Assembly: GCF_003014695.1 (NCBI RefSeq)
Contig: NZ_PYAS01000001.1
Location: forward strand, 554,738-618,737
Length of the DNA stretch: 64,000 nt
Direction of reading: 5' to 3'
Source: Dyadobacter jiangsuensis
Lineage (GTDB): Bacteria; Bacteroidota; Bacteroidia; Cytophagales; Spirosomataceae
Shown here piece after piece: positions 25,960-34,521 of the stretch. The first letter of the stretch is position 1; each line of letters opens with the position of its first letter. The notes below the pieces were generated by a model that saw only the letters and a program-made list of their open reading frames with translations, was not told the origin of the DNA and ran no database searches. The translations under genes were made by a program, and so were the position numbers.

Positions 25960-26291
25960 ATGGATCCTTCCAGGTTAAAGCCGGGGATATTCCGCCAGAT
26001 GGCCTCGCGCAGCTCCTTAGCACGCATGAGCGCCACCTTACCCGCGTGGGTAACTTCATAAAAGCGTTTTCGTTTGCCCCCTCGCGTGGCGCTGGCATCG
26101 CCCAGGTGGCTTTTGGCCAGCCCCTTTTCTTCGAGCCTGTTGAGCACGGCATGTACTACGCCGAGTTTGGCAGAGCGGCCCGTGTACCTTTCCAGTTCAT
26201 CACAAATAGCCACGCTGTATGCTTCGGCAGCGAGCGCGGCAATGGTGAGCAGTACCAGTTCTTCAAATTCGCCAAGGTTAGTCCCTTTCAT
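25956..26291 (-). CDS. PadR-family transcriptional regulator
   Basis: 111 residues, the normal size for the short PadR subfamily. Winged helix at about 8-80: LGEFEELVLLTIAALAAEAYSVAICDELERYTGRSAKLGVVHAVLNRLEEKGLAKSHLGDASATRGGKRKRFYEVTHAG, with the wing GGKRKRFYEVT. PadR proteins are dimeric repressors that often sit directly before the transporter gene they control. Here the stop codon overlaps the ATG of the FtsX-type permease by four bases. Several ATGT/ACAT elements upstream are candidate operators. Confidence 0.92.
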   Translation of the reverse strand: MKGTNLGEFEELVLLTIAALAAEAYSVAICDELERYTGRSAKLGVVHAVLNRLEEKGLAKSHLGDASATRGGKRKRFYEVTHAGKVALMRAKELREAIWRNIPGFNLEGSI

Positions 26292-26326
26292 CTGGCCGAC
26301 AATGGTTTAGTCTATTTAGTCATTAA

Positions 26327-26366
26327 ATGTATGTATTATTAAAACATAAAATCATGTTTTGTATGT
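26327..26366. promoter_or_regulatory. Candidate PadR operator region
   Basis: Within 40 bp there are four ATGT elements and one ACAT (ATGT-N9-ACAT at 26331-26347; ATGT at 26327, 26354 and 26363), plus the inverted repeat AAAACAT-N6-ATGTTTT. PadR regulators in other bacteria bind ATGT/ACAT dyads, and this AT-rich stretch begins 36 bp upstream of the padR start. Confidence 0.4.
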
Positions 26367-26404
26367 AAAATATTTTTAAGCTTAAAATCTATATTATTTA
26401 TATC

Positions 26405-26424
26405 CCCCGGTCCAAAGACCGGGG
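26405..26424. terminator. GC-rich hairpin between padR and susD
   Basis: Perfect 8-bp stem CCCCGGTC / GACCGGGG with a CAAA loop and no U tract; a back-up transcription stop for the susCD transcript or an RNA stability element. Confidence 0.5.
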
Positions 26425-26443
26425 CAATGGGACTGGCGGGGGA

Positions 26444-26474
26444 ACAAAAAGAGGTTGCCGTTGCCGACAACCTC
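26444..26474 (-). terminator. Rho-independent terminator of the susCD transcript
   Basis: On the minus strand GAGGTTGTCGGCAACGGCAACCTC is followed by TTTTTGTT: stem GAGGTTG / CAACCTC with inner GC pairs. It lies downstream of the 10-bp repeats. Confidence 0.8.
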
Positions 26475-26530
26475 GCTTCGCAATTTTTCAAGTGCTATTC
26501 TTAACACACCTGACTACACTTGTCTATCTC

Positions 26531-26600
26531 TGACAATTCTTGACAATGCCTGACAACTCTTGACAATGCCTGACAATTCTTGACAACTCCTGACAATACG
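26531..26600. repeat. Seven tandem 10-bp repeats TGACAANNNN after susD
   Basis: Seven contiguous units in exact 10-bp register: TGACAATTCT, TGACAATGCC, TGACAACTCT, TGACAATGCC, TGACAATTCT, TGACAACTCC, TGACAATACG. Two degenerate units precede them (TGACTACACT at 26511, TGTCTATCTC at 26521). TGACAA is invariant. The array ends 5 bp from the susD stop codon, inside the 3' untranslated part of the susCD transcript, where it reads TTGTCA every ten bases. Confidence 0.92.
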
Positions 26601-26605
26601 GAACA

Positions 26606-28384
26606 TTACCAGCCCGGATTCTGCCCCAGAGCAGGGTTTCTGATACGATCGGGTTCCGGAATAGGGTAGAGGTATTTCTTGTCCGCCCATTCGCGCTGTC
26701 CGGGGTTCCACATTACTTCGCCGGAAGTGCCTTTTGATAGCTGGATGCGGCCTACGGCAGTCGATGGGCTCACGTCCACGAATGCAATGCCGGGTGTGGT
26801 TGAAGTAGGTTTTGTTCCCTGGTAGAAGTGCACGTCGTTTTTACCGTCGCCGTTCAGGTCGTATTCGCCGAGGGCTGGTACGTACATGCCGTTCATAGGC
26901 GTATCCTGGAACAGGCTACCCAGTTTCCATCGTCTCAGGTCGTCGGGGCGGAGGCCTTCGAACACCATTTCGGTACCTCTTTCACGCAATACTTCCAGCA
27001 ACACGGCATTGGTGAACTTGCCGCCAAAGAACGATACCATATAAGGATCGGCCGTGGTAGGAAGGCTCGTCAATGTTGCGCCGGTGATTCCTGCACGCTT
27101 GCGCAATGCGCCGATGGTGTTGGTCCATTCCGCGTCGGTCATTTTGTCGAGTTCGGTCAGAGCTTCTGCTTTGTTCAGGAGCACTTCCGCCCAGCGCATG
27201 ATAATATGCGCGTTGTCGTTGCGGCTTTCGTCGTCGAAAGGGAAACGCTCGTCGTAGCACCATTTGATGGGCTGGTAGCCGGTGTAGGTCTGGGTGAAAT
27301 TCGGTGGGGCAATGACAGGCGCGCCGTTTTCGGTACGGGTGTAGTCGCCGGTGCGGATGGTTTGCTTCAAACGCAAATCACGGTTTTTGACCTCTTCCAC
27401 AAATGGAGTCGTTTCGTAACCCTTTTTGCTGGTGAAAGGAGTCCCATCCAGATTCAGATAGGTATTGACAAACCGGCGTGTCAGGCTGGGACGGTTACCG
27501 TAAGTTGGGCTGATGAACCGGCGGTTGGCCGAGCTGTACACCTGCAAGCTCGCGCTCAAAGCTACCGAAAGGATCGTTTCGTCGGTGTAAGCGCTTTTCG
27601 CGAGGAACAGTTCGCGGTAGGCTCTGTCGGGTGTAGTCGAATGCAGCGTAAAGCCGGTGATCGCGTTGGCTTCTTTCACTACCTCTTCATACCAGGTATT
27701 GGCCGTTGCCTGCTTGTTGTCCTCGGTATGGTATTTCCGCCACGATGCCTCGAACAATGCAATGCGCGTCTTGTACGCGCGGGCTACGTTTTTGGTAATG
27801 CGTGTTACCGACGGGTCGGAAGTCAATGTGATGTTCTCGATCGCGAAATTGAGATCCGCCAGCACTTTGTCCATTACTTCGTAACGGTTCATGCGAGCGC
27901 CATAGAGCGCGGCATCGTCGTCCACACCGATGGTCTTATCGATCCAGGGTACATCACCGAATCTTTTTACTTTATCAAAATAGAACAAGGCCCGGAAGAA
28001 GCGCGCGACGCCCAGGTAGTGGTTCTTGGTTAGGACAGTACTTTTTTCGGTATTTTCAATGAAGTAATTGATATTGCGCAGCTGCGTCCAGCTCCATCCG
28101 CTGCTGGTAATGGGGCTTAATGCGTTGACGGCAAGGTAGTCGTCGACGCCGTTTCGTGCCACGAGGTCGGAGTTATCGTCGATCTGGAACACGCCTACGT
28201 CCGTACCGGGAAGCAGGTCGTAAAAAGAACCCGCATAAAGTTCCAAACCGCTTTCGGAGCCGAACACGGCTTCATTGGTGGCGGTATCTACAGGTACTTC
28301 GTTCAGGTCGCAGGAACTTGCCGTAGCGAGCAGCATGACGGCAAGGGTATAGCTAAGTATTTTTTTCGTCTTCATAAATTCCAT
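26606..28384 (-). CDS. susD: SusD/RagB-family nutrient-binding outer-membrane lipoprotein
   Basis: 592 residues from the ATG at 28384; a second ATG at 28375 starts the signal peptide MKTKKILSYTLAVMLLATASSC directly and may be the real one. The lipobox ATASSC marks lipid attachment at Cys22 of the shorter form. The mature protein has SusD landmarks: NEAVFGSESGLELYAGSFYDLLPG, WSWTQLRNINYFIENTEKS, YLGVARFFRALFYFDKVKRFGDVPWIDK, and IMRWAEVLLNKAEALTELDK near residue 400, closing with YLYPIPEPDRIRNPALGQNPGW. SusD lids the SusC channel and presents glycans or other oligomers. The first ATG shares its A with the susC stop codon, indicating coupled translation. No enzyme gene accompanies the pair. Confidence 0.95.
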   Translation of the reverse strand: MEFMKTKKILSYTLAVMLLATASSCDLNEVPVDTATNEAVFGSESGLELYAGSFYDLLPGTDVGVFQIDDNSDLVARNGVDDYLAVNALSPITSSGWSWTQLRNINYFIENTEKSTVLTKNHYLGVARFFRALFYFDKVKRFGDVPWIDKTIGVDDDAALYGARMNRYEVMDKVLADLNFAIENITLTSDPSVTRITKNVARAYKTRIALFEASWRKYHTEDNKQATANTWYEEVVKEANAITGFTLHSTTPDRAYRELFLAKSAYTDETILSVALSASLQVYSSANRRFISPTYGNRPSLTRRFVNTYLNLDGTPFTSKKGYETTPFVEEVKNRDLRLKQTIRTGDYTRTENGAPVIAPPNFTQTYTGYQPIKWCYDERFPFDDESRNDNAHIIMRWAEVLLNKAEALTELDKMTDAEWTNTIGALRKRAGITGATLTSLPTTADPYMVSFFGGKFTNAVLLEVLRERGTEMVFEGLRPDDLRRWKLGSLFQDTPMNGMYVPALGEYDLNGDGKNDVHFYQGTKPTSTTPGIAFVDVSPSTAVGRIQLSKGTSGEVMWNPGQREWADKKYLYPIPEPDRIRNPALGQNPGW

Positions 28385-31300
28385 TAAAAATTGAGTGACA
28401 AGCCGATCGATACGGATTTCAGCATTGGGTAGTTGTAACCGTCACCCGAGCCGCCGCCGCCCAGGTCGCGGTCGGATCCGTAAATGCTGGTCACGTCGGT
28501 GTCGCGGGTCCATTTGTACAGCGGTGACCACGTCCAGATGTTTTCACCGGAAACGTAAACTTTCAGGTCGCGGGCGTGGATTTTCGAGGTAATGCGTTCA
28601 GGAATGGTGTATCCTATTTGCAGGTTTCTCAAACGGATATAGCCCACGTTCTGCATGTAACGGTCGTTGGCAACCTGCAACGCGCGGCCCGAGCCTTGCG
28701 CCACATATCCTACAAGACGCGGCAGGTAAGCATCGAAGTTACCCAGCTCTTCGCGGTACATATTGTCCTTTTGCCAACGCGGATAGGCGTTGTAAGGGCG
28801 GTTGTACTGTCCCCAGAAACGCGCTTCCGATGATGGATACCAGTTTTGCTTCAATACACCCTGGAAAAAGGCGCCAAGGAAGAAGCCGTTCCAGTCACCC
28901 GACAGGTTCACCCCGTAGCTGTAACGTGGTTCGGAGTTACCGATAATGGTTTTATCCCCCGAGTTCCCCACACGGTTCAAACCCTGGTAAATCACATTGT
29001 CGCCATCCAGGTTCTGAAATTTCAGGTCGCCCGGATAGTTTTTGCGGGTGTTGGTGTTCGGGATGTTCGCCTGCGAAGGAGATTCGGCGATCTCGGCGTC
29101 CGACCGGAACAGACCTGCCACCTTGTATCCCCAGATCTCACCCACGCGCTGGCCTTCGTAATAGTCGGTCAGGTTTTTGTCGGGGTTGTTGTATTTGGTG
29201 ATAGTCGCTTTGTAGTCGGCCAATGTGAAACGGACATTGTAATGGAATGGCTTAGACCCCATGTTGAACTGGTCGTCCCAGTTGATCGAAAGCTCCCATC
29301 CGTTCGTTTTCAGGTCGGCATAGTTTCCTTTTGGAACGCCCGTTCCAAAAACCGCAGGCAGTGTCGGTCCAACGGTGAACATGTCCGTCGTTTTGCGCTG
29401 GTACATATCTCCCGAGAATTGGAGACGGCCGTTCAGCGCATAGAAATCCAGACCAAGGTTGGCGGTAGTAGCCGTTTCCCAGGTCAGGCCGTTCGGTACA
29501 ACGCCCGGCATGCTCGTTGTTTGCGGACGGATCCCGTTGATCACACGTCCGGATTGCGAAATGTTGAATTTCTCATTGAATGTGTACGGGTCGATATTAC
29601 CATTACCCAGCGATCCGTAAGAAGCACGGACTTTCACGTTGGAAAGGATTTTCGGGTCCACTTTCCAGAATGGCTCCTCTGACACGCGCCATCCGGCCGA
29701 TACCGACGGGAAGAATGCCCATTGCTGGTCGGTCGGGAATTTGGAAGAACCATCGTAACGACCGTTCACTTCAAGCAGGTAGCGCTCGCGGAAGTTGTAG
29801 TTCAAACGGAAAAAACCACCGGCGATGGCCCATTTGCGGTAACCGCCCTGGGTGGTAATGCTTTGTCCCAATGCGAGGTTAATATCGTCCGCGCCGCTGT
29901 ACACGATACCATTGCGCTGCGCAGCCAGGTTGGTCGTGAGTGACCGCTCGTAGTTGAAACCGCCCAGCAATGTGAAGTTGTGCGTATTGTTGAACGACTT
30001 CACGTAGTCGGCGTAGAAGTTGGTAGCGAGGTAATTAATCGTGTTACGTCCTTCCGCAATGTCGTTGGTGTTGGTGCCGGTGTAGCCGATTACGCCTTTC
30101 GTGCGGCTGTATGGCACCTGCACGCGGATCTGGCTCGTCGCGAGGTCGGTGCTCTGGAACGTCATGTTGGCTTTGAGTGTCAGCGCTTTCTGGAAGAACT
30201 GTGCCTTCAGGGCCGTCTGGTTTTTGAGGAACCGGCGGGTCTGATCCTGCGCATTGCGGCCGTAGTAGTAATCGCCCACAGTATAAGCGGCAGAGAATGA
30301 GAGCGATCCGTCCGGGTTGGTCAATGGTGCCAGCGGGTGGCCTTCATCGGCGATGTTACGGTAAATACCGCTTCCTTCACCGACATTGAGCGGCTGGTGG
30401 TATTTCATCGACGAGAACTCCGTGTTGTTATCCACGCGCAGCCACGACGTAAGCTGCACACCGCCTTTACCGCGGAAGTTGTACATGCTGTATTTATCGG
30501 TGTTGTAGCGGAACAAACCGTCCTGGTTATTGAAGCGGCCGCTCAGCAGGTAAGTCGCTTTGTCGGTGCCGCCGGCGATGGACAATGCGTGGTCTTGTGC
30601 GCTGAGGTTTTTCTTGTAAAGCTCTTTATACCAGTCGGTGCTGTAATAGTATTGATACTCGCCCGTGGAAGGGTTCACTTCTACGCGGGGCAGCGAGGGA
30701 TCTTCGTATCTCCGTTTGATCTCCGCCAGGTAGGCAGGGGAGAATGCAATGGTTTTGTTGATCGCCGTCGGCGTGCTTCCGTTATCGTTCCAGCGTGACC
30801 ATGCGTCGCTGAAACCCTGTGCCCATGGATAAGAATCCACGATATTGTCTGGTACTTCGGTCGGTGCTTTGATTGAGTAGTTGGCCGAATAGGAAATCCG
30901 CATTTTACCTTCGGGCGCTGGTTTGGTGGTGATCAATACCACCCCGAAAACCGCTCTTGCTCCATAAATAGAGGCCGAAGCAGCATCCTTTAATACCGAA
31001 ATACTCTCGATATCCTGCGGGTTCAGCATGCGCGGGTCGCCCTCCACACCGTCGATCAGGACGAGTGCACTGCCTTGCTGGCCAATGGAGGTCGTACCGC
31101 GGACGTTGAACTGGGGCGACTGGGTAGGTTTTCCGTCGAACATCCGGATGTTCAGGTTGGGTACGACACCCACCAGGCCTTGTGCGAGGTTAGGTACAGG
31201 ACGGTTTTGAAGCACTTCCTGTCCCACCTGATCGACAGCACCGGTCAGGTTTACTTTCTTTTGCGTACCATATCCGACAACCACCACTTCGTTCAGTGAT

Positions 31301-31695
31301 TTGCTGTCGGCCTTCAATGCGACATCGATGGTCGACCGTGTGCCCGTGGCAACTTCCTGGCTTGTGTAACCTACATAGGAGAACACCAGCACGGCACCGC
31401 CGTCGGGGATTTCGAGCGTATAGTTACCGCTTGCATCGGTGACCGTACCAGCCTGACTGCCTTTGATAACGACGTTCACACCGGGGATACCGTCGGGCGT
31501 ATCCACATCAGTTACGCGGCCTTTGATCTGGCGGTCGGCTTTCACGATGCTCTTGTGTACGTTACCGGGCAGAATGCCGGTTTTAGTCGGGCTTGCCCAG
31601 CTCGTGCCGCCGATCATTGCGAGCAGCGCTGCATGGGCAATCGATTTTTGTAAGGCGCCTGCGCCAAGCGACCACCTTTCTTTACATCGATACAT
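28384..31695 (-). CDS. susC: SusC/RagA-family TonB-dependent outer-membrane receptor
   Basis: 1103 residues. An N-terminal export region (residues 1-35) is followed by a CarboxypepD_reg-like domain at about 56-130 (IKGRVTDVDTPDGIPGVNVVIKG, then GTVTDASGNYTLEIP) and the signature LNEVVVVGYGTQKKVNLTGAV that precedes the plug. The plug contains VLIDGVEGDPRMLNPQDIESISVLKDAASASIYGARAVFGVVLITTK. The remaining 850 residues are the beta barrel, ending SIGLSLNF with a terminal Phe. It imports a SusD-captured ligand using TonB energy. No sigma/anti-sigma pair or hybrid kinase flanks the operon, so its regulator is not evident; a 19-bp palindrome lies about 175 bp upstream. Confidence 0.95.
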   Translation of the reverse strand: MYRCKERWSLGAGALQKSIAHAALLAMIGGTSWASPTKTGILPGNVHKSIVKADRQIKGRVTDVDTPDGIPGVNVVIKGSQAGTVTDASGNYTLEIPDGGAVLVFSYVGYTSQEVATGTRSTIDVALKADSKSLNEVVVVGYGTQKKVNLTGAVDQVGQEVLQNRPVPNLAQGLVGVVPNLNIRMFDGKPTQSPQFNVRGTTSIGQQGSALVLIDGVEGDPRMLNPQDIESISVLKDAASASIYGARAVFGVVLITTKPAPEGKMRISYSANYSIKAPTEVPDNIVDSYPWAQGFSDAWSRWNDNGSTPTAINKTIAFSPAYLAEIKRRYEDPSLPRVEVNPSTGEYQYYYSTDWYKELYKKNLSAQDHALSIAGGTDKATYLLSGRFNNQDGLFRYNTDKYSMYNFRGKGGVQLTSWLRVDNNTEFSSMKYHQPLNVGEGSGIYRNIADEGHPLAPLTNPDGSLSFSAAYTVGDYYYGRNAQDQTRRFLKNQTALKAQFFQKALTLKANMTFQSTDLATSQIRVQVPYSRTKGVIGYTGTNTNDIAEGRNTINYLATNFYADYVKSFNNTHNFTLLGGFNYERSLTTNLAAQRNGIVYSGADDINLALGQSITTQGGYRKWAIAGGFFRLNYNFRERYLLEVNGRYDGSSKFPTDQQWAFFPSVSAGWRVSEEPFWKVDPKILSNVKVRASYGSLGNGNIDPYTFNEKFNISQSGRVINGIRPQTTSMPGVVPNGLTWETATTANLGLDFYALNGRLQFSGDMYQRKTTDMFTVGPTLPAVFGTGVPKGNYADLKTNGWELSINWDDQFNMGSKPFHYNVRFTLADYKATITKYNNPDKNLTDYYEGQRVGEIWGYKVAGLFRSDAEIAESPSQANIPNTNTRKNYPGDLKFQNLDGDNVIYQGLNRVGNSGDKTIIGNSEPRYSYGVNLSGDWNGFFLGAFFQGVLKQNWYPSSEARFWGQYNRPYNAYPRWQKDNMYREELGNFDAYLPRLVGYVAQGSGRALQVANDRYMQNVGYIRLRNLQIGYTIPERITSKIHARDLKVYVSGENIWTWSPLYKWTRDTDVTSIYGSDRDLGGGGSGDGYNYPMLKSVSIGLSLNF

Positions 31696-32065
31696 ATGGG
31701 TGTAAATTTTGGGTATGGTGAATGAATTGAGTTAGTTCCGGTTTTGAGGCGACAAAATTGGGCAATCCGCATTATTTAAGGCTGCCGCGAATCGCTATTT
31801 AACAATATCATAATCTGGATCGCCAGACGAATCAGGGGGGATTTACGCCTTAGAAAGTCAAGAATGACTGAACAAATACTGTATTTGTTTAACTATATGA
31901 TGAAAAAATATTAAAAATAAAATAGAGAAGTGCCGGGGTAGCAACGATAGGCTACATCGGGAGGGAGCGGCGCGGTGGGATGCGATCACGATTGAAAGGC
32001 TGAGATTGCGGGTTCTCTACGAATGATTGTTAATTTTAGCCGCATTAATTATTAAACTAAACCTT
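31696..32065. other. Divergent susC / RidA intergenic region
   Basis: 370 bp without a supported gene. It is AT-rich around 31860-31930 and contains a perfect palindrome at 31871-31889. No exact -7 element faces either gene; CAAAATTG at 31762-31769 is a one-mismatch reverse match for susC. Confidence 0.6.
31871..31889. promoter_or_regulatory. 19-bp palindrome AACAAATACTGTATTTGTT
   Basis: Perfect 9-bp arms around a single central T, roughly midway between the divergent susC and ridA-like starts (about 176 bp from each). A typical dimeric-regulator operator; the protein that binds it is unknown. Confidence 0.55.
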
Positions 32066-32611
32066 ATGCGATTTAAATCAACCTCGTTGGCAGCTGCGCT
32101 GCTCCTGGCACTGACTGTTAGCTTTCACGCCGTGGCCCAGACCGGCCGTCCCGATCCCGAGAAAAAGCTGACCGAAATGGGTATTACACTGCCCAAAATC
32201 AATCCGGGTAAAGGAAATCTTCTGCGCACGGTGCGTGTGGGCAACCTCGTTTATCTTTCGGGCCACGGCCCTGACAAACCCGGCGGCGGCCAGATACTCG
32301 GCAAAGTAGGGGACGACCTCACCGTCGAGCAGGGTAAGGAAGCGGCCAAACTGTGCGGGATCGGCTTGCTGGCCTCATTGAAACACGAGATAGGCGACCT
32401 GAAAAAGGTGAAAAGGGTAATCAAAGTGCTGGGCATGGTGAACTCCACGCCAACGCTGACTCAGCAGCCGCAGGTTATCAATGGCTTCACCGATTTCATG
32501 GTCGAAGTTTTTGGCGAAAGCGGTAAGCATGCACGTTCCGCGGTGGGCGTGGCGTCGTTGCCTTCCGGGATTGCCGTAGAGATCGAAATGATCGTGGAAG
32601 TGGAGCCGTAA
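32066..32611 (+). CDS. Exported RidA (YjgF/YER057c/UK114) family protein
   Basis: 181 residues from the ATG at 32066; the preceding in-frame ATG at 32027 would disrupt the signal peptide MRFKSTSLAAALLLALTVSFHAVAQ. The remainder is one RidA-like fold: NLLRTVRVGNLVYLSGHGPDKPGG near 50-75, then GLLASLKHEIGDLKKVKRVIKVLGMVNS, and the family end ARSAVGVASLPSGIAVEIEMIVEV with the conserved Arg. Cytosolic RidA deaminates reactive enamines; this one carries an export signal, so the substrate is probably different. The stop is followed in the same frame by the PhnB-like remnant. Confidence 0.88.
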   Translation: MRFKSTSLAAALLLALTVSFHAVAQTGRPDPEKKLTEMGITLPKINPGKGNLLRTVRVGNLVYLSGHGPDKPGGGQILGKVGDDLTVEQGKEAAKLCGIGLLASLKHEIGDLKKVKRVIKVLGMVNSTPTLTQQPQVINGFTDFMVEVFGESGKHARSAVGVASLPSGIAVEIEMIVEVEP

Positions 32612-32650
32612 GCAGTTTTTTATTGGAAAAGCCTTATTATTTATAAATCC

Positions 32651-32800
32651 GTTTTTGGAGGAGGATTTCCATACGGCGGGCAGGTGACGATGCCGCTGGC
32701 GGATATGTTCTGGGGAGCGTATTTTGGAATGCTGACCGATAAATTTGGTATCAACTGGATGGTCAACTATGATGATCCGGAAAAAATGCAAGGTAAATGA
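32651..32800 (+). pseudogene. 3' remnant of a PhnB-like VOC-family gene
   Basis: The frame continuing after the RidA stop reads GGQVTMPLADMFWGAYFGM and then LTDKFGINWMVNYD, the unmistakable C-terminal end of PhnB-like (VOC superfamily) proteins, whose pattern is V-x-x-P-L-x-x-T-F-W-G-x-x-F-G-x-x-x-D-x-F-G-x-x-W. There is no start codon or N-terminal part: the RidA stop (TAA, 32609-32611) and a short AT-rich junction stand in its place. The TGA at 32798-32800 overlaps the ATG of the next gene as ATGA, the arrangement of a coupled operon. A deletion therefore probably removed the first two thirds of the gene and brought ridA up against it. Confidence 0.82.
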
Positions 32801-33465
32801 CCGTCGAACAAGTATTAACACAACTTGAATCGCTCGGATCTGAAAAAGTGCGCGCCATGAATAAAAAAAATGGCGCGCACGAAAATCAGTTCGGGGTGAA
32901 AATGGGCGATATCAGGGGCATCGCGAACAAAATCAAGTCCGACCATGAACTAGGTCTGGCTTTGTGGGCTACCGGCAATATCGAGGCCCAGCTTTTGGGA
33001 ATGCTGATCATGAAACCCAAACTGCTCTCCGTGGGAGAACTCGACCGGCTGGTACACGGAGTCAATTACGGTTGGGTGGCCGATTGGTTTTCGTCCTATA
33101 TTGTAAAGGAGCATCCGCAAAAAGAAGAACTTCGTGAAGTTTGGATGGAATCGGATTACCCGTGGGCGGCACGTGCGGGATGGAGCCTCACGGCCGGGCG
33201 CGTGACACGCACCCCCGAGGGGATCGACGTTCCGGGTCTGCTGGATCGCATTGAATCTGAAATGCCCACAGCCCCTTCCGAGGTACAATGGACTATGAAC
33301 ACCACCCTGGCGCAGATCGGGATTCATTTTCCGGAGCTTCGGGCGCGTGCGCTGGCGATCGGCGAAAAGCTGGGCATTTACCGCGATTATCCGGTTTCAA
33401 AGGGTTGTACATCTCCCTTTGCACCCATTTGGATCAATGAAATGGTGAGCAGGCAGAGTAAATAA
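32797..33465 (+). CDS. DNA alkylation repair protein (AlkD-like, HEAT-repeat)
   Basis: 222 residues. Starts MTVEQVLTQLESLGSEKVRAMNKKNGAHENQFGVKMGDIRGIANKIKSDHELGLALWATGNIEAQLLGMLI, matching the alkylation repair family that removes N3- and N7-alkylpurines with a HEAT-like solenoid. WVADWFSSYIVKEHPQKEELREVWMESDYPWAARAGWSLTAGRV is the central region; the typical Trp and Asp residues are present. It also has the end motif KGCTSPFAPIWINEMV, which I associate with the small variant common in Bacteroidota. The start codon overlaps the stop of the VOC remnant (ATGA), so its expression may once have depended on translation of the lost gene. Confidence 0.88.
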   Translation: MTVEQVLTQLESLGSEKVRAMNKKNGAHENQFGVKMGDIRGIANKIKSDHELGLALWATGNIEAQLLGMLIMKPKLLSVGELDRLVHGVNYGWVADWFSSYIVKEHPQKEELREVWMESDYPWAARAGWSLTAGRVTRTPEGIDVPGLLDRIESEMPTAPSEVQWTMNTTLAQIGIHFPELRARALAIGEKLGIYRDYPVSKGCTSPFAPIWINEMVSRQSK

Positions 33466-33472
33466 TGGCTAC

Positions 33473-34255
33473 TCAGCGCCTGATCAGAAAGAATCCTTTG
33501 TCATAACCGGCCTTCTCGTGGTCGATCTCCATTTCCTGCTCGCCTGCGACGAACGATTCGAACTCCATTTTGATTTCGTAGCCTTCAAAATGTTTGAGAA
33601 AATCCTTCTCATTGAAAAACCAGGCCGGGTAATGCGCCTCATAGATCTCTGGCGGCACTACTTGTAATGTGAGCCGGTCGGGTCGATCGGCTTTGATGAA
33701 CGCTGTGCGGTCGATGAGGATGTATTTGAAATCATATTGTTTGATCTCTTCCAGAAAGTCGTGCGGCTTTTCGAGGTATTGCACCACGCTCGAAAGCAGC
33801 AGCACGTCGGCCTTCCGGGCCTTCAAACTTTCTTTGATCGTAAAATGGAATTTCAGAATTTCGTCTTCGAAGAACTCCTGTCCGCACCGAACGTAATTAT
33901 CCTGCTCCACGACACTCCAATGCAGATCTACTACCGGCGGGATAACGTCCCTCACCTGGTAATAGGTGCTGCCTAATGAGCCTCCGAAATCAAGGACATT
34001 CAGATTGTTGCCGCATTCAACAGCGGTATAAAGAAGGGCTGAAATGACTGAGTAGGGGTAAATTTTTTTATCAAACAGCACCGAATCGCGCTCGTAAACT
34101 GCCTGGCCATTCTTTACTTTGAGGAGCGCGTTCTTGGTTTTGTCCAAAATGGCTTCTGCTTCGTAGCCGCCCGACAGCGCGGTGAGTGCTTCCCACTTTT
34201 TATAGTCGCCAAACCAGCCGTAAGGATTTTTTTTCTTCGGTTTAAAGAAGCCCAT
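33473..34255 (-). CDS. TIGR04325-type putative methyltransferase
   Basis: 260 residues. MGFFKPKKKNPYGWFGDYKKWEALTALSGGYEAEAILDK is the family's N-terminal pattern (G-W-x-G-x-Y-x-x-W-x-x-A, then GGY). The SAM-binding glycine motif is NVLDFGGSLGSTYYQVR near residue 92, and the later LLSSVVQYLEKPHDFLEEI and YILIDRTAF match class I methyltransferase strands 4 and 5. In other genomes this family accompanies O-antigen or capsule genes, which fits the five glycosyltransferases that follow. Target unknown; probably a sugar or lipid-linked glycan. Confidence 0.88.
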   Translation of the reverse strand: MGFFKPKKKNPYGWFGDYKKWEALTALSGGYEAEAILDKTKNALLKVKNGQAVYERDSVLFDKKIYPYSVISALLYTAVECGNNLNVLDFGGSLGSTYYQVRDVIPPVVDLHWSVVEQDNYVRCGQEFFEDEILKFHFTIKESLKARKADVLLLSSVVQYLEKPHDFLEEIKQYDFKYILIDRTAFIKADRPDRLTLQVVPPEIYEAHYPAWFFNEKDFLKHFEGYEIKMEFESFVAGEQEMEIDHEKAGYDKGFFLIRR

Positions 34256-34468
34256 ATTTTTCTTTTAGATCGCCCGCAATTTATGACATTATTCAGTAAC
34301 TCGGCTATAATACGATATTAGCACAGTCAACTCCGTGATAATGAGCAATGTTTGATTTTATGTGTCTGAATGTCAATTAATTCTGAACGACATTTACAAC
34401 CTTGTTATGAAAAAAATGATCAGTTATATATTATTTTACCAACCGAAGGGATAGCTACATTCGCAATT

Positions 34469-34476
34469 TATCTTTG
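34469..34476 (+). promoter_or_regulatory. -7 promoter element TATCTTTG for the glycan genes
   Basis: Exact TAnnTTTG, 45 bp before the start of the glycosyltransferase at 34522, the first gene of the rightward set. Confidence 0.5.
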
Positions 34477-34521
34477 ATATTTGTAGTAGAAGTTACCCTC
34501 TTCTACCCCTAACATACTTTA

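Larger units (their letters stand above)
26292..26605. other. Intergenic region between padR and susD: operators, hairpins, repeats
   Basis: No coding frame is supported. It contains the ATGT elements upstream of padR, a perfect hairpin CCCCGGTC-CAAA-GACCGGGG (26405-26424), the susD terminator (26444-26474), and the seven-copy 10-bp repeat (26531-26600). Confidence 0.7.

Noticed and set aside
26531..26600. The TGACAA array as a CRISPR
   Set aside because: Units are only 10 bp with no spacers of 25-40 bp, and no cas genes are present.
26828..28033. 401-codon frame on the + strand opposite susD
   Set aside because: Antisense to a clear SusD gene; low-information Val/Gly/Phe/Arg composition.
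28846..29682. 278-codon frame on the + strand opposite susC
   Set aside because: Antisense to the receptor barrel; no signature.
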